From contig NZ_JAGINT010000002.1 in the NCBI RefSeq assembly GCF_017876295.1, forward strand, positions 2,852,001 through 2,916,000: DNA of 64,000 bases, given 5' to 3'. This DNA comes from Kribbella aluminosa. Lineage in GTDB: Bacteria; Actinomycetota; Actinomycetes; Propionibacteriales; Kribbellaceae. The translations under genes and the position numbers were made by a program. Below, in pieces: positions 47,450 to 57,101 of the stretch. How positions within the stretch are numbered: position 1 is the stretch's first letter; every line of letters begins with the position of its first letter. The notes beneath the pieces are model-generated. The model worked only from the letters and a program-made list of their open reading frames with translations. It made no database searches and was not told the origin of the DNA.

Positions 47450-49418
47450 TCAGCTCCGGTGCCGAACCATCAGGCGAGGCACGACCGCGCCCCGGAACGA
47501 GAGCCGAAACGGATGTTGCCCGGCGGCTAGGCGGACGGACCCACGCGAGCCCTCGTCGACGATCACGGCGTCGTGGACCCGCAGCACCGCATGGTGGATC
47601 CCGACCAAATCGAAGTCGTAGAGCCCTGCCGCCGGCACCACCAGTTCGCCCGTCCACTCCTGGGCCGTCACGTCGGGGGTGACCGGCTCGCCGACATTCA
47701 CTGATTCGCGTCGTGGCAGCGATGACGAGCGAGTAGCTGCCAGAGTTGGCGTCCACGGCAACTCGCTGAGCACGGGGTCCCTGCTGATCAGCTGCTCCGT
47801 CACCACTACAGCCACCTTCTCGGTTGCCGCGGCCTCGGCATCGGTCGCCGGCAGTGCCTGCATGGCTTCGCCGTCGTAGGGGCGGGGAAACTCGGGGTGG
47901 GCCCGGCGTACCCGCGACGCCTGCGCGGCGAGCATGTCGTGCAGGTCAGGCCTGGTGTCCGCCAGATCGTGCTCCTGCTTCGGATCACGCGCCACGTCGT
48001 ACACCTCGAAGCGGTCGTCCGCCGCTGCGACGTCGTACCGGACCCCGACGTGGTCACCCATCCTGACGAGCTGCATCTGTCCGCGCTGTCGTCCTCGGTG
48101 CGCGGGAGCGAAGGCGGCATAGGCGGGCGTCCGGCCGTCCACGGCGTACTCGACGTAGAGCGTCGATGGCGAACGCGAGCCGCTTCCGAGAAGGGTGGGA
48201 GCGAGCGACACTCCGTCACTTCTGGCGGGCGCGGCGATGTCGGCCAGGTCGGCGAAGGTGGCGAGGAGGTCATGGAACTGCGCTGGTTCGGCGTCGATGC
48301 GGCCACCGGGTATCAGTCCGGGAGCCCGGACGAGGGCGCCGACACGAACGCCACCTTCCCAGCAGTCGCGCTTGATGCCGTCGAACGGCCCGAACGACCG
48401 GAAGAAGTCGGCGCGTATCGGTTCGTCCAGATAGCTCTCGATGCTCGGACCATTGTCGGAGGTGAAGATCACCAACGTCTCCTCGTCGACACCGACGTCG
48501 GCGAGCAGGGCCAGCAGGTCGCCGACGCAGTCATCGATCCGTCGAACGGCCGTGGCGTACCGCTTGTACACGTCGGGCCACTGTTGTTCTGCCTCGGGAT
48601 CGCCGAAGGTCGCGTGCCTGTAGTCAGGGTGTACGAAGGAATCCGGCAGACCGGCGGCTGTGTTGATCATGGCACCAGGACGCCCCGTCCATTGGAGACC
48701 CCCCGCCAGACCTGAGCCGGCCGGGTAGGGACCCGTGGGCAGTTCGAGGACTGCGTGGGGGGTGTCGTACGCGAGATAGAGGAAGAAGGGCTGTTCCGCA
48801 TCCGCCCGTACCTGCTGTCCGATCCACTGTTTGGCGAACGCCGTGAACAGATCGGTGGTGTAGCAACCCGCGAGATCGGCCGAAACCTCGTCGTCGTTGT
48901 GCCAGACCTCTTTCGGGCCACGGTAGAGGCCTTCCACCGGATAGTGCTCATGGCCATCCCCGTGCCGGACGTAGCCGAAGAACTCGTCGAACCCGCGACG
49001 GGTCGGGTATCCGGGCCAGGCCCCGCGGCGTCTGCTCCTGCTCGAGGGGGTCCTGACCTTGCAGTCCCCATTTCCCCACGGCGGCGGTCGCGTAACCAGC
49101 CTCCTTGAGCATCGAGGCGAGATTGGGCCCGTCCTGCAACTGGCGGTCGAACGCGTTGTCACGCAGATCGCAGTGCCCCTGCGTGGTCCCGGTAAGCAGG
49201 GAAGCCCTGGACGGGGCACAGACCGGCGCTGGGCAGTACATGCCGGTGAGCACCACTCCATCCGCCGCCATCTTGTCGAGCCTAGGAGTGTGCAGAGTGG
49301 GCGAGCGATCCCCGTTCCGCCGCGCGCTGTTCTGGAACAGGACGCCGAGGTCGCCGTAGCCGAGGTCGTCACACAGCACTACGACGATGTTGGGAGGGCG
49401 GCGTCGTGTCCTCGTCAT
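47450..49418 (-). pseudogene. Sulfatase, Cys type, with C-terminal beta domain, single frameshift
   Basis: ATG at 49418. PNIVVVLCDDLGYGDLG and C67-A-P-S-R give the metal site and formylglycine Cys; AVGKWGLQ is a GKW variant. The frame breaks in the CCCC run at 49021-49024; one base fewer continues AWPGYPTRRGFDEFFGYV and an intact remainder with IFTSDNGPSIESY. The last 90 residues (EWTGELVVPAAGLYDFDLVG, GQHPFRLSFRG) form a PA14-like beta domain that may bind carbohydrate. Corrected length about 655 aa, no signal peptide. It is convergent with the previous sulfatase. Confidence 0.85.
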
Positions 49419-49523
49419 TGCCGGTCCCCGGACCGTCGCTGTATCGGATCCGCAATTAGTGCCATGGCTACGATAAAAGCGCATCTCTCACCGCGCCGCA
49501 ACGCCGACGGGCGTGACCTTGAG

Positions 49524-49552
49524 GACTGTCCGTGGCTACACAGTCGTATAGT
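49524..49552 (+). promoter_or_regulatory. Candidate promoter/operator before the methyltransferase gene
   Basis: GACTGT (49524-49529) and ACAGTC (49540-49545) form an inverted repeat with a 10-bp spacer, followed at once by TATAGT (49547-49552), a good -10 box. The arrangement suggests a repressor or activator site overlapping the promoter. Confidence 0.4.
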
Positions 49553-49636
49553 ATCCGTCGTGAACGTGTAGGGCAGTGCCCGTACGAGCAGGGTCGCCTT
49601 GATGGCTCGCGGCCCCATGACAGGAACCGGAGAACG

Positions 49637-50452
49637 ATGGTCGCGATCAGGCCCGACCTCACCGGAGTACAGGTGACGTCGCTCCTCACGCTGTATCAAC
49701 GCTGGCAGGACAATCAACGGCGTACGCCGTTGCTCGACGACCGATGGCCGGATCAACTGGTGCCGGCGATCGACTTCGACTTCGGCCAGTTCGTCCGGAT
49801 GGCGCCGTTCGGCGGATACTCGCTGACGGCCCTCCGGACCCGCGTGATGGACGACTGGATCAGGCAGTTCCTGGCCGGTCACCCGGATGCGATCGTCGTT
49901 GATCTGGGGGCGGGCCTGGACAGCCGTGTTTTCCGTATCGATCCTGCGGACACCCACCACTGGTACGACATCGATCTTCCCGACGTCACCGAGCTCGCCC
50001 GCAGGCTGCTGCCCGAGCGCCCCGGTCATTCCCGGATCGCCGCGTCAGTCGTCGGCCCCAGTTGGGTCGAAACCCTTCCGCGAGACAGGCCGGTGGCAGT
50101 CGTGGCCGACGGCTTGTTCGGGTTTCTGTCCGAGGAGGAGGCTCGGGGTCTCCTTCGCCTGGTCGCCGACCATTTTCCTCGCGGCGAGGTCCTGTTCAAC
50201 GCGTACGGGCCGATGATCCTGAAGAAGCGCGAGCCCGTCTTCGCGAAGTACGGGATCACCTTCGGATGGACGATCGACGAAGCGGCTGACGTCGAGCGGC
50301 TCGAGGGTCGCTTGAGGCTCGTTGAGGAAGCAAGTCAGTTCCGGAATCCGCTGCTGGCCGAGACCTCTCTGCCTTGTCGACTGATGTGTGCCGCGATTCG
50401 CCTGTCGCGCAACGCGACGTACACCACCCGTCTGCTGCGATACGAGTTCTGA
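49637..50452 (+). CDS. Class I SAM-dependent methyltransferase (leucine carboxyl methyltransferase-like)
   Basis: 271 aa from the ATG at 49637 with GGAG five bases upstream. IVVDLGAGLDSRVFRID is the SAM-binding loop in the form used by the LCMT/PPM1-like family. WYDIDLPDVTELARRLLP and VVADGLFGFLSEEEARGLL are further family blocks. Such enzymes O-methylate carboxylates of secondary metabolites; the substrate here is unknown. The next gene follows by 25 bp. Confidence 0.83.
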   Translation: MVAIRPDLTGVQVTSLLTLYQRWQDNQRRTPLLDDRWPDQLVPAIDFDFGQFVRMAPFGGYSLTALRTRVMDDWIRQFLAGHPDAIVVDLGAGLDSRVFRIDPADTHHWYDIDLPDVTELARRLLPERPGHSRIAASVVGPSWVETLPRDRPVAVVADGLFGFLSEEEARGLLRLVADHFPRGEVLFNAYGPMILKKREPVFAKYGITFGWTIDEAADVERLEGRLRLVEEASQFRNPLLAETSLPCRLMCAAIRLSRNATYTTRLLRYEF

Positions 50453-50477
50453 TGCCACGATGTGAGGAGAATCGTCG

Positions 50478-51167
50478 ATGACCACCTTCGTCCTTGTCCA
50501 CGGAGCATGGCATGGCCCGTGGGCCTGGGATCGCGTCATCCCGCTACTGCAGGCCACGGGTGCGCGCACGCTCACACCCGATATCGGCGCCGGGGGAGAC
50601 CGCGGGCTTCATGACGACGCGGCCGTGGTCGTGGCCGCACTCGACACGATTCCCACCGAGGAGAATGTCGTGCTGGTCGGGCACAGCTACGCGGGACTGG
50701 TGGTACGAGAAGCCGCGGATGTGCGATCTGACACGGTCGATCACGTCGTTCTTGTGGACGGATGGGCGGGAGCCGGCGGTGCGAGCCTGTTCAGCCTGGC
50801 GCCGGAGCCTTTCGTCGAGGCGATCCGCCACGCCGCCAAGAGCTCAGGTGACGGGCGGCAGATCCCAGCTCCGCCGCCCGCCGCATTTGGCATCGTGGAC
50901 AGTGACATGGCTCGCTGGCTCGGTGAACGGCTGGTCCCTCAGGCGCTGCGCACCTTCACCGAGCCAACGATCCTGACGGGAGCGGTCGACCGGATTCCTG
51001 GGACGGCCATCTACTGTCGGCCGCAGACGTACCCCTTCGAGCAGTTCGGCGAGGCGCTCGGGTACCGGACCCTCCCGCTGAGCGGCCCCCACGACGTGAT
51101 GCTGACCGATCCGGAAGGGCTCAGCGACATGCTCTTGTCGTCGCACATGTACACCAGCGACGTGTGA
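50478..51167 (+). CDS. Alpha/beta hydrolase (esterase)
   Basis: 229 aa, cytoplasmic. FVLVHGAWHGPWAWDRV is the oxyanion block, VLVGHSYAGLVV has the nucleophile Ser, and GPHDVMLTDPEGL the catalytic His. This resembles the small methylesterase/hydroxynitrile-lyase-like group. Being co-directional with a carboxyl methyltransferase-like gene, it could hydrolyse a related ester; that is inference. Confidence 0.85.
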   Translation: MTTFVLVHGAWHGPWAWDRVIPLLQATGARTLTPDIGAGGDRGLHDDAAVVVAALDTIPTEENVVLVGHSYAGLVVREAADVRSDTVDHVVLVDGWAGAGGASLFSLAPEPFVEAIRHAAKSSGDGRQIPAPPPAAFGIVDSDMARWLGERLVPQALRTFTEPTILTGAVDRIPGTAIYCRPQTYPFEQFGEALGYRTLPLSGPHDVMLTDPEGLSDMLLSSHMYTSDV

Positions 51168-51208
51168 ACCTCAGAACGACGAGACTGGGGCACCGACAGC
51201 CAGGACAT

Positions 51209-51922
51209 TCATTCGGTGCCATCGTTCTCGATCTTCCGTTCAGCGATCCGGATGAACTCGGTCCAGTCCGGATCCGAAAGAGTCAGCGAGGCGCCGGTTC
51301 TGGCGATCTCTGCGGCTGCCGTGTCCACCAGCCAGGCGGCTGTTCGGACCATCTGCGCCGCGGCGTCGCGGTTGCTCCGCACGCCGGCGGGGGTCAGGTC
51401 CTGGTTGGTGAGCGCCTGGGCCGCGGTGGTCAGGAGATTCGCTACCAGGCTGTACGAATGTCCCGCCGCCGTGGTGCGGCTCAGCGCCATGAATCGTGGG
51501 CGGGCTGCTTCGGCCAGGTCCGGCGTTAGCAGCTGAGTGAGCCGCGGCCACTCCGCACTCATGTGTTCGGCCAGCCAGACTGACAGCTTCCCGTATCGCA
51601 TCGAGGCCGTTTCCCAGCCGGCCCGCATCGCGGTCAGCTCGGCCGGCTCGGATGCACCCTCCATGAACAGGATTCCCGTCGTCGCGACCACCGCTGGGTC
51701 GTTGAGGTCGGCGCACCCGACGGCACCTTGGTCGGGATCCGCCAACCGGGGACCGTCCTCATCCGTGACGGACCATCGGTCGGACAGCAACTTCAGCGCA
51801 TTCGCATCCCGGCGCCACGCAACAGCCTCCTCCAGCTTGAACAGCGAGTGGAAACGCTCATGCTCACGGTGTGCCCGAGCAACATCGACGAGTCCCTCGA
51901 GCTCCGAGGTGTCACCATCCAT
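51209..51922 (-). CDS. Conserved-looking hypothetical protein
   Basis: 237 aa from the ATG at 51922, chosen for GAGGA eight bases upstream. Mostly helical, Ala- and Leu-rich, no signal peptide or membrane segment. Possible landmarks are ERFHSLFKLEEAVAWRRDAN near residue 22 and ESEPAELTAMRAGW-like helices. I do not recognise a family. Convergent with the esterase gene. Confidence 0.6.
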   Translation of the reverse strand: MDGDTSELEGLVDVARAHREHERFHSLFKLEEAVAWRRDANALKLLSDRWSVTDEDGPRLADPDQGAVGCADLNDPAVVATTGILFMEGASEPAELTAMRAGWETASMRYGKLSVWLAEHMSAEWPRLTQLLTPDLAEAARPRFMALSRTTAAGHSYSLVANLLTTAAQALTNQDLTPAGVRSNRDAAAQMVRTAAWLVDTAAAEIARTGASLTLSDPDWTEFIRIAERKIENDGTE

Positions 51923-52435
51923 GATATTTCCTCTGTGTTGAACAGGCGGTCCGACTAGGAACGCATCGATCACCGTCACGATATCCGGTCACCAGGACGA
52001 CGGCTCGGCATGCTGCCGCGGCGAGAAACCCTTGCCCTGAACGCGGTCGCGGCTCAGCTTCGCCGAGCTCCAAGATCCTCTCGCGCATTTCGGCCGTGCT
52101 GATCTTGCCGGTGACGGTCGTCGGGAGTCGTCGACGAGCAGCTGTCATCTCGGGATCCTGAAGTGCACCAGGTTGCCGGCGGCAAGCTTCTTGACGCCTC
52201 CGCATCGAGGGGATCGCCGCCGGGCATGTGTTGCTCCAGGCGCAGAGCTCGTCGCCGCAAGCACCTCTGGTCCGGTCCCGCGCCGCAAAGCCGGCTCCGG
52301 ACGCCGAGGTCCACCTCGGAATCGGCATCGTAGGTGACGTCGGCTTCGCCACGTTCCGGTGCCTTCGAGCCGCCGTACGTACTGCGACCGGAGCTGCCGT
52401 TCGTAGCGACCGAGAGCACGAGCTGGAGGTTCGGC
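51923..52435 (-). pseudogene. Debris with an acyl-CoA ligase C-terminal scar
   Basis: No intact gene. On the minus strand at about 52190-52070, RRRLPTTVTGKISTAEMRER matches the conserved C-terminal hairpin of AMP-forming acyl-CoA ligases (PTTVTGKI then a conserved helix), and a neighbouring frame just before it reads AAGNLVHFRIPR, matching the preceding block. The rest of such a gene is absent. Other bases show nothing supportable. Confidence 0.4.
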
Positions 52436-53968
52436 TCACCTCTCGGCGGCGCCGATCGAAGGCGGTTGTTCGGTCGGCACTCGGCGGCCGAAGATGTCGT
52501 ACGGGCTGTTGCCGGGGATGACGAGTCCTGCCGAGCGAGCGGGTGAATCGGGGCCGAGGTGGTAACCGGCGAGGTCGTGGATGCTGGTTGCTGTTCCGGG
52601 AGCGACGAGGCGCGGATCGGCGGTGGAGCCGCCCGGGTTGTCGAAGGTACCGCCGACGCCGGTGAGGAGGTTGTACGACGTACGGACCGCGGTGCCAGGT
52701 TGGAGCCGCATCGTGGCCGTCCCGGTTCCTTGTTTGAGGACGATGTTGTTGTCGAAGCGGACCTGGTGCGGTGCTGTGGTGGTCTCATTGATCACGGTCA
52801 TCGAGCGTCCGGATCCGACAAAGATCGTGTTGTTGTGGACGTGTGCGCTCTCGAGCGGCCCGGAGCACATCTCGACACCACGGAACGAGTCGTTCTGGCT
52901 TACGTTGTAGCGGACGACCGCGTTGGCCACGCGGCCCGACGCGTTGCACAGCAGGAGGAATCCGCCCGCGTTGTCGTGGCTGTAGTTGTACTCGAACGTC
53001 GTACCGTCGGTGCCTTGATCGACGTCGAACGCCATTCCGTCGCGGGTCGTCTCGCCGCCGGACACTTCGTTGTGACGGAACGTCGTACCGTCGGAGTTCC
53101 ACGGCCACAGGCCGGCGTTGTATCCGGCAGATCGCCGCTGGAATCCATCGATGCGATTGTTCGCGACCAGAGCGTCGCGGGCGGTCAGTACGACGATGCC
53201 GTCGCCGCCGATGTCGCGTACGTCGTTGCCGCTGACGACGATGTTCGTGTTCGCGGTCCACGGTTTGGTGTAAGGCGCAGCGCCGCCGACCTCGGCGCGC
53301 TGCTCCCATTGCGAGACGACCAACCGGATACCGCCGCGATTGACCCCGGACACCGTGTTGCCGATCACCTTGATGTCGTCGAAGTTGCTGGGTCGCTGGT
53401 CACCGATGACCGAGAACAAGATGCCGTCGCTGCCCGAGGTGCTTTTGGTGTCGTCGCCCCAGATGTCGTGGACGTCGAGGTTCTGCAGGACGTAGTGGCG
53501 GCCCTGGCCGTAGTTCTCCAGTTCAACGTGGACGCCGCGCCGGTTGGTGCCGGGGGCCGCGGCGTTGGTGACCTCGAGGTCGCGGACCTCGATCCATTCC
53601 GTGTTGCGCAGCAGGACGGCGTCCGGCGCACCCGCTCCGTCGATCGTCGGTCGTGAACCGGATCCGTACGCGCCGATCCGGATCGGCGCGCCGGCCAGGC
53701 CTTGTCCGGAAGGCGCCAGGGTCCCGACGCAGCGCGAGCCGCGTCGGAACAGCAGCGACTGGCCGGGCTGCAGTCGAGTCGCGTTCACCGCGGCGAGCGA
53801 GTTGAACGGCCGACCGACCGAACCGTCGCCCGGAACGGAGGCAGCGCAGTCGACATGAAGGGTCGCCGTACCAGCCGCGTCGGCCGAAGAGAGTGGGAGC
53901 AGTGCGGTCAGCAGTCCGGCAGTAAGCCCAACCGCGACCCGGAGCACTGACGTACGGGAAGTGATCAT
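52436..53968 (-). CDS. Secreted right-handed parallel beta-helix protein
   Basis: 510 aa from the ATG at 53968 (ATG 53998 possible). A Sec signal (VAVGLTAGLLTALLPLSSADA) is followed by LHVDCAASVPGDGSVGRPF and a series of short beta-helix turns (NTEWIEVRDLEVTNA, VLQNLDVHDIWGDD, NIVVSGNDVRDIGGDGI, ALVANNRIDGF, SAHVHNNTIF). This PbH1 repeat pattern is shared by pectate lyases, alginate lyases and related polysaccharide-degrading enzymes. The active-site type is not assigned. Divergent from the PhoD-type gene across a perfect inverted repeat. Confidence 0.82.
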   Translation of the reverse strand: MITSRTSVLRVAVGLTAGLLTALLPLSSADAAGTATLHVDCAASVPGDGSVGRPFNSLAAVNATRLQPGQSLLFRRGSRCVGTLAPSGQGLAGAPIRIGAYGSGSRPTIDGAGAPDAVLLRNTEWIEVRDLEVTNAAAPGTNRRGVHVELENYGQGRHYVLQNLDVHDIWGDDTKSTSGSDGILFSVIGDQRPSNFDDIKVIGNTVSGVNRGGIRLVVSQWEQRAEVGGAAPYTKPWTANTNIVVSGNDVRDIGGDGIVVLTARDALVANNRIDGFQRRSAGYNAGLWPWNSDGTTFRHNEVSGGETTRDGMAFDVDQGTDGTTFEYNYSHDNAGGFLLLCNASGRVANAVVRYNVSQNDSFRGVEMCSGPLESAHVHNNTIFVGSGRSMTVINETTTAPHQVRFDNNIVLKQGTGTATMRLQPGTAVRTSYNLLTGVGGTFDNPGGSTADPRLVAPGTATSIHDLAGYHLGPDSPARSAGLVIPGNSPYDIFGRRVPTEQPPSIGAAER

Positions 53969-54044
53969 AGGTGACGTATTCCCGCTGACTACGCGCATAA
54001 ACACGCATCTCGATGGAGGGCTGGTCAAGGGCTCGTGACGGTCT

Positions 54045-54071
54045 TCTTGGTTATCGCCGCGATAACCAAGA
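54045..54071. promoter_or_regulatory. 27-bp perfect inverted repeat between divergent secreted-protein genes
   Basis: TCTTGGTTATC (54045-54055), spacer GCCGC, GATAACCAAGA (54061-54071). Both 11-bp arms match fully. It lies between the starts of the beta-helix gene (53968) and the PhoD-type gene (54168). Its length and symmetry fit a dimeric repressor operator (LacI or GntR style). No matching regulator gene is adjacent. Confidence 0.65.
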
Positions 54072-54167
54072 TGCCGGTACGCCGACGGTCCTCGTCGTGG
54101 GAGTTTGGCGCTCGTTCCTGGTTTCTCGGATTCGCACCGCCCGCCACAGCGACCCGGAAGGATGTTC

Positions 54168-56265
54168 ATGAACGATCAGCTACCCGCGGAGACGCGCGAA
54201 GGTCTGGCGCGACGGTCGCTTCTCGGAGGTGGTGTCGCGGCGGCCGTGTCGCTCGCGGCCACGCCGGCCCTCCGCGGCCGACAGGCCACGAGCCACCGGA
54301 CCGATCCGGGCGGCCGTGCTCGAGTACGTCGACCAATGGACCCACGGCAAGGGGCTCGCGGCATTACTGACCCAGGCCGGCGTCGAGGTGATGACCCTCG
54401 ATGTCAGCAAGCCTGCGAGTGGTCAGCTGATCGACGGGCAACGGGTCGATCTGATCGCGTTCGGCAGCTTCACCAACAACGATGCCGCCTACCCCGCCTA
54501 TGTCGCCGAGGAGGCGCAGTCGATCCAGGACTTCGTCGCCCGCGGCGGCGTCGTTCTCGATCTGGCCCAGTCGGACCAGCTCGGTGCAAGCGTCGCGTAT
54601 CTGCCTGAGGGCCTGAGCGCGCGGCGGGCGGACCCTGATCACGACACGGTGTACCCGATCGACGCTGAGCACCCGCTCGTCGCCGGTCTGCGGACTGTCG
54701 ACGGGAGGTTGTTCACAGGTCGCAGTACGGCGATCCGCGTCAGCTGGGAGACGTTGGCGTCCGGGCTGTCGATGTGCGTGCTGATGGCGACGGCCCCAAC
54801 CGGTCTTCCACCGTGCCTGCTCGAAGGCGCGTACGGCCGCGGCCGGTTCCTGGTCAGCAGTCTGACCCTCGACAAGGTGTACGACGCATCGGGTCAGACG
54901 CCGATCCAGCCCGACGCGGCGATCGCCGACAGTGTCGCATTCTTCACAGCCGTCGCCCGGTACACCTCGATGGTCCGTGCGGGCACGGCTCCGAAGGTGG
55001 TGCCGACCCCGATTCCGACGGAGCCGGCGACCGGCCCGCTCGTCGGTCATGTCGACACCGAGCGGGCGAGGATCTGGTTCCGCCCAGGTGCCGACCACCA
55101 GACCCTGACGCGCTGGCAATGCACCGTCCGCAAGGGATCTGGTGTGGTCACGGTCGCGAGCACCGAGTTGTCCGCGTTCAACGACAACACCGCGCTGTTC
55201 GACGTCCGCGGGCTGAGTGCGGCCGGCACCTACACCTACGCGATCACGCCGAAACGGTTCGACGGCGACTTCGCGCCGCTGACCGGATCATTCACCACCG
55301 GACCACGATCCGGCCGCCCCGCCGTGGTCACGATGGGTCTCGGGTCCTGTGCCCCCTCCGGCGCCAACACGATCTGGACCAGGATCGCCGACGAGGGTTG
55401 CGACAGCTTCGTCATGATGGGCGACACGCCGTACGTCGACTCGGGCGACCTGGAAGTTGCCCGCGGCAAACAGCGCGCCTTCCTGAAGGTTCCCCAGCTG
55501 GCCGAGCTGATCCGGTCCCGGCCGATCTGGGCGACCTGGGACGACCACGACTTCGGTGGCAACGACCAGGCCGGTGACTTTCCGGGGAAGAAGAACACCC
55601 GGCGGGCTTTCGTCGACTACCGGGCGAACGCGACGTTCGGGCACAACTCGGCGGGGGAGCAGTTGACGGACCGCCAGGAAGGGCTGGGGGTCTACACCTC
55701 GTTCCGGCGGGGTCCGATCGAGGTGTTCCTGCTGGATCCGCGCTGGTTCAGCCGGACCGAGCCCAGCTGGGCCGACCCGACGCAGACGACGTGTCTCGGC
55801 GGGATCCAGTGGCAGTGGTTCCAGGAGCAGGTGCGTCGCAGTGCGGCGACCTTCAAAGCCATCACCACCGGCATGATCTGGGACGACAAGGAGAACGCCG
55901 AGAAGGACGACTGGGCGACGTACTCCTACGAGCGGGAAGCGATCTTCGACTTCATCAAGACGGAGAAGATCCCTGGCTGCTTCCTGCTCAGCGGCGACAT
56001 CCACGTGTCGCGGGCGCTGAACTACGGGCCCCGCGTGGGGTACGACCTGTGGCAGTACATCGTCAGCCCGATGCACGGCAGCACGATCCCGAGCCTGAAC
56101 GTGCCGAACCCGGCCCTGGTCCACAGCGCGGTCGAGCCGTACGTGTTCCTGAAACTCGTCGCCGACACGACGGTCACCCCGGCCACACTGACCGCCACCT
56201 GGATCAACCGCGACGGCCGCCGCATCTTCGAGGTGCGACGCACCGCCGCAGAGATGGGCTATTAG
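54168..56265 (+). pseudogene. PhoD-type alkaline phosphatase/phosphodiesterase with N-terminal amidotransferase-like domain, single frameshift
   Basis: ATG at 54168 with GGAAGG upstream opens a Tat signal (LARRSLLGGGVAAAVSLAATP). The frame is lost in the CCC run at 54268-54270; one base fewer gives SAADRPRATGPIRAAVLEYV and all the rest. Residues about 50-280 resemble a class I glutamine-amidotransferase-like (ThuA/DUF4350-type) domain. Then come a beta domain (PLVGHVDTERARIWFRPG) and the PhoD phosphatase with SFVMMGDTPYVDSG, WATWDDHDFGGND and FLLSGDIHVSRAL metal-ligand blocks. Corrected length about 698 aa. An exported phosphate-ester hydrolase is the likely role. Confidence 0.82.
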
Positions 56266-56363
56266 TAGCGCCCCACCCGCGGCTTGGACCTGCAGGCCGA
56301 CCGACCCGGGGGCCATGACGTTAGTGGCACCCCGGGACCGTCGATGAGGAGCGTGCTACTTGA

Positions 56364-56972
56364 TCAGGTGTGAGCGGCCTGCAGTTGGCCGACCAAGGTT
56401 GCGAAAGGCATGTCGAGTGCCTGGTAGACATCGCCGGCGAGTCGGTCGGAGTTGTCTGCCAGGATCTCGACGACCAGGCTCGCGTAGTCGCTCGCAACGA
56501 CTCCGGCTTGGTGTAGGCGGAGCAGGGCGGTCTCGTGCTTGGTGGACGAGAAGGTTCCCGAGGCGTCGACGGCGACGTACGTCGCGTAGCCGTCCGCGGT
56601 GGCTGCGATGGCAGGCAGGGCTGCACAGACCTCCACTGAGACCCCGGCGACAATGAGCTTGCGCCGCCCCGTTGCTTTGACGGCTTGTCGGACTCGGGGG
56701 TCGTGCCAGGCGTTGACCGTGTTGCGGTCGATGACCTCCAGGTCGTCCGGTAGTACCGAGGCGAGTTCGGGCACCAGCGGTCCCCACATGCCTTCTGATT
56801 GTGTGGTGGTGACGATCAAGGGCAGCTTGAGCAGCTGGGCGGCGCTGGCCAGGGCTGCCACGTTGTGTTTGAGTTCGGCGACCGGTAGGTCGCGGACGCC
56901 GGTGAACAGGCCGATCTGGTGATCGACCAGCAAAACGGCTGCATTCTCGGTGGTCAGTACGTCGTGGAACAT
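56364..56972 (-). CDS. Isochorismatase-family cysteine hydrolase (YcaC-like)
   Basis: 202 aa. AAVLLVDHQIGLF places the catalytic Asp at 17, IDRNTVNAWHDP is the block seen in YcaC-like members, and VAGVSVEVCAALPA gives the nucleophile Cys116 followed by the cis-peptide region. DASGTFSSTKHETALLR is also typical. The substrate is unknown. Divergent from the ArsR-type regulator, which may control it. Confidence 0.9.
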   Translation of the reverse strand: MFHDVLTTENAAVLLVDHQIGLFTGVRDLPVAELKHNVAALASAAQLLKLPLIVTTTQSEGMWGPLVPELASVLPDDLEVIDRNTVNAWHDPRVRQAVKATGRRKLIVAGVSVEVCAALPAIAATADGYATYVAVDASGTFSSTKHETALLRLHQAGVVASDYASLVVEILADNSDRLAGDVYQALDMPFATLVGQLQAAHT

Positions 56973-57101
56973 GGGTCTCTCCTGTCTGAAGGGGCGTACG
57001 CCTGCTTGGTGTTGGCTTCGAATCGAGGTGTCACAGGAGGTGAGTGATTGCTCATGGATCGACCTTGACGTGCGGGCGGCGAACCACGAAAAGTTTCATT
57101 C

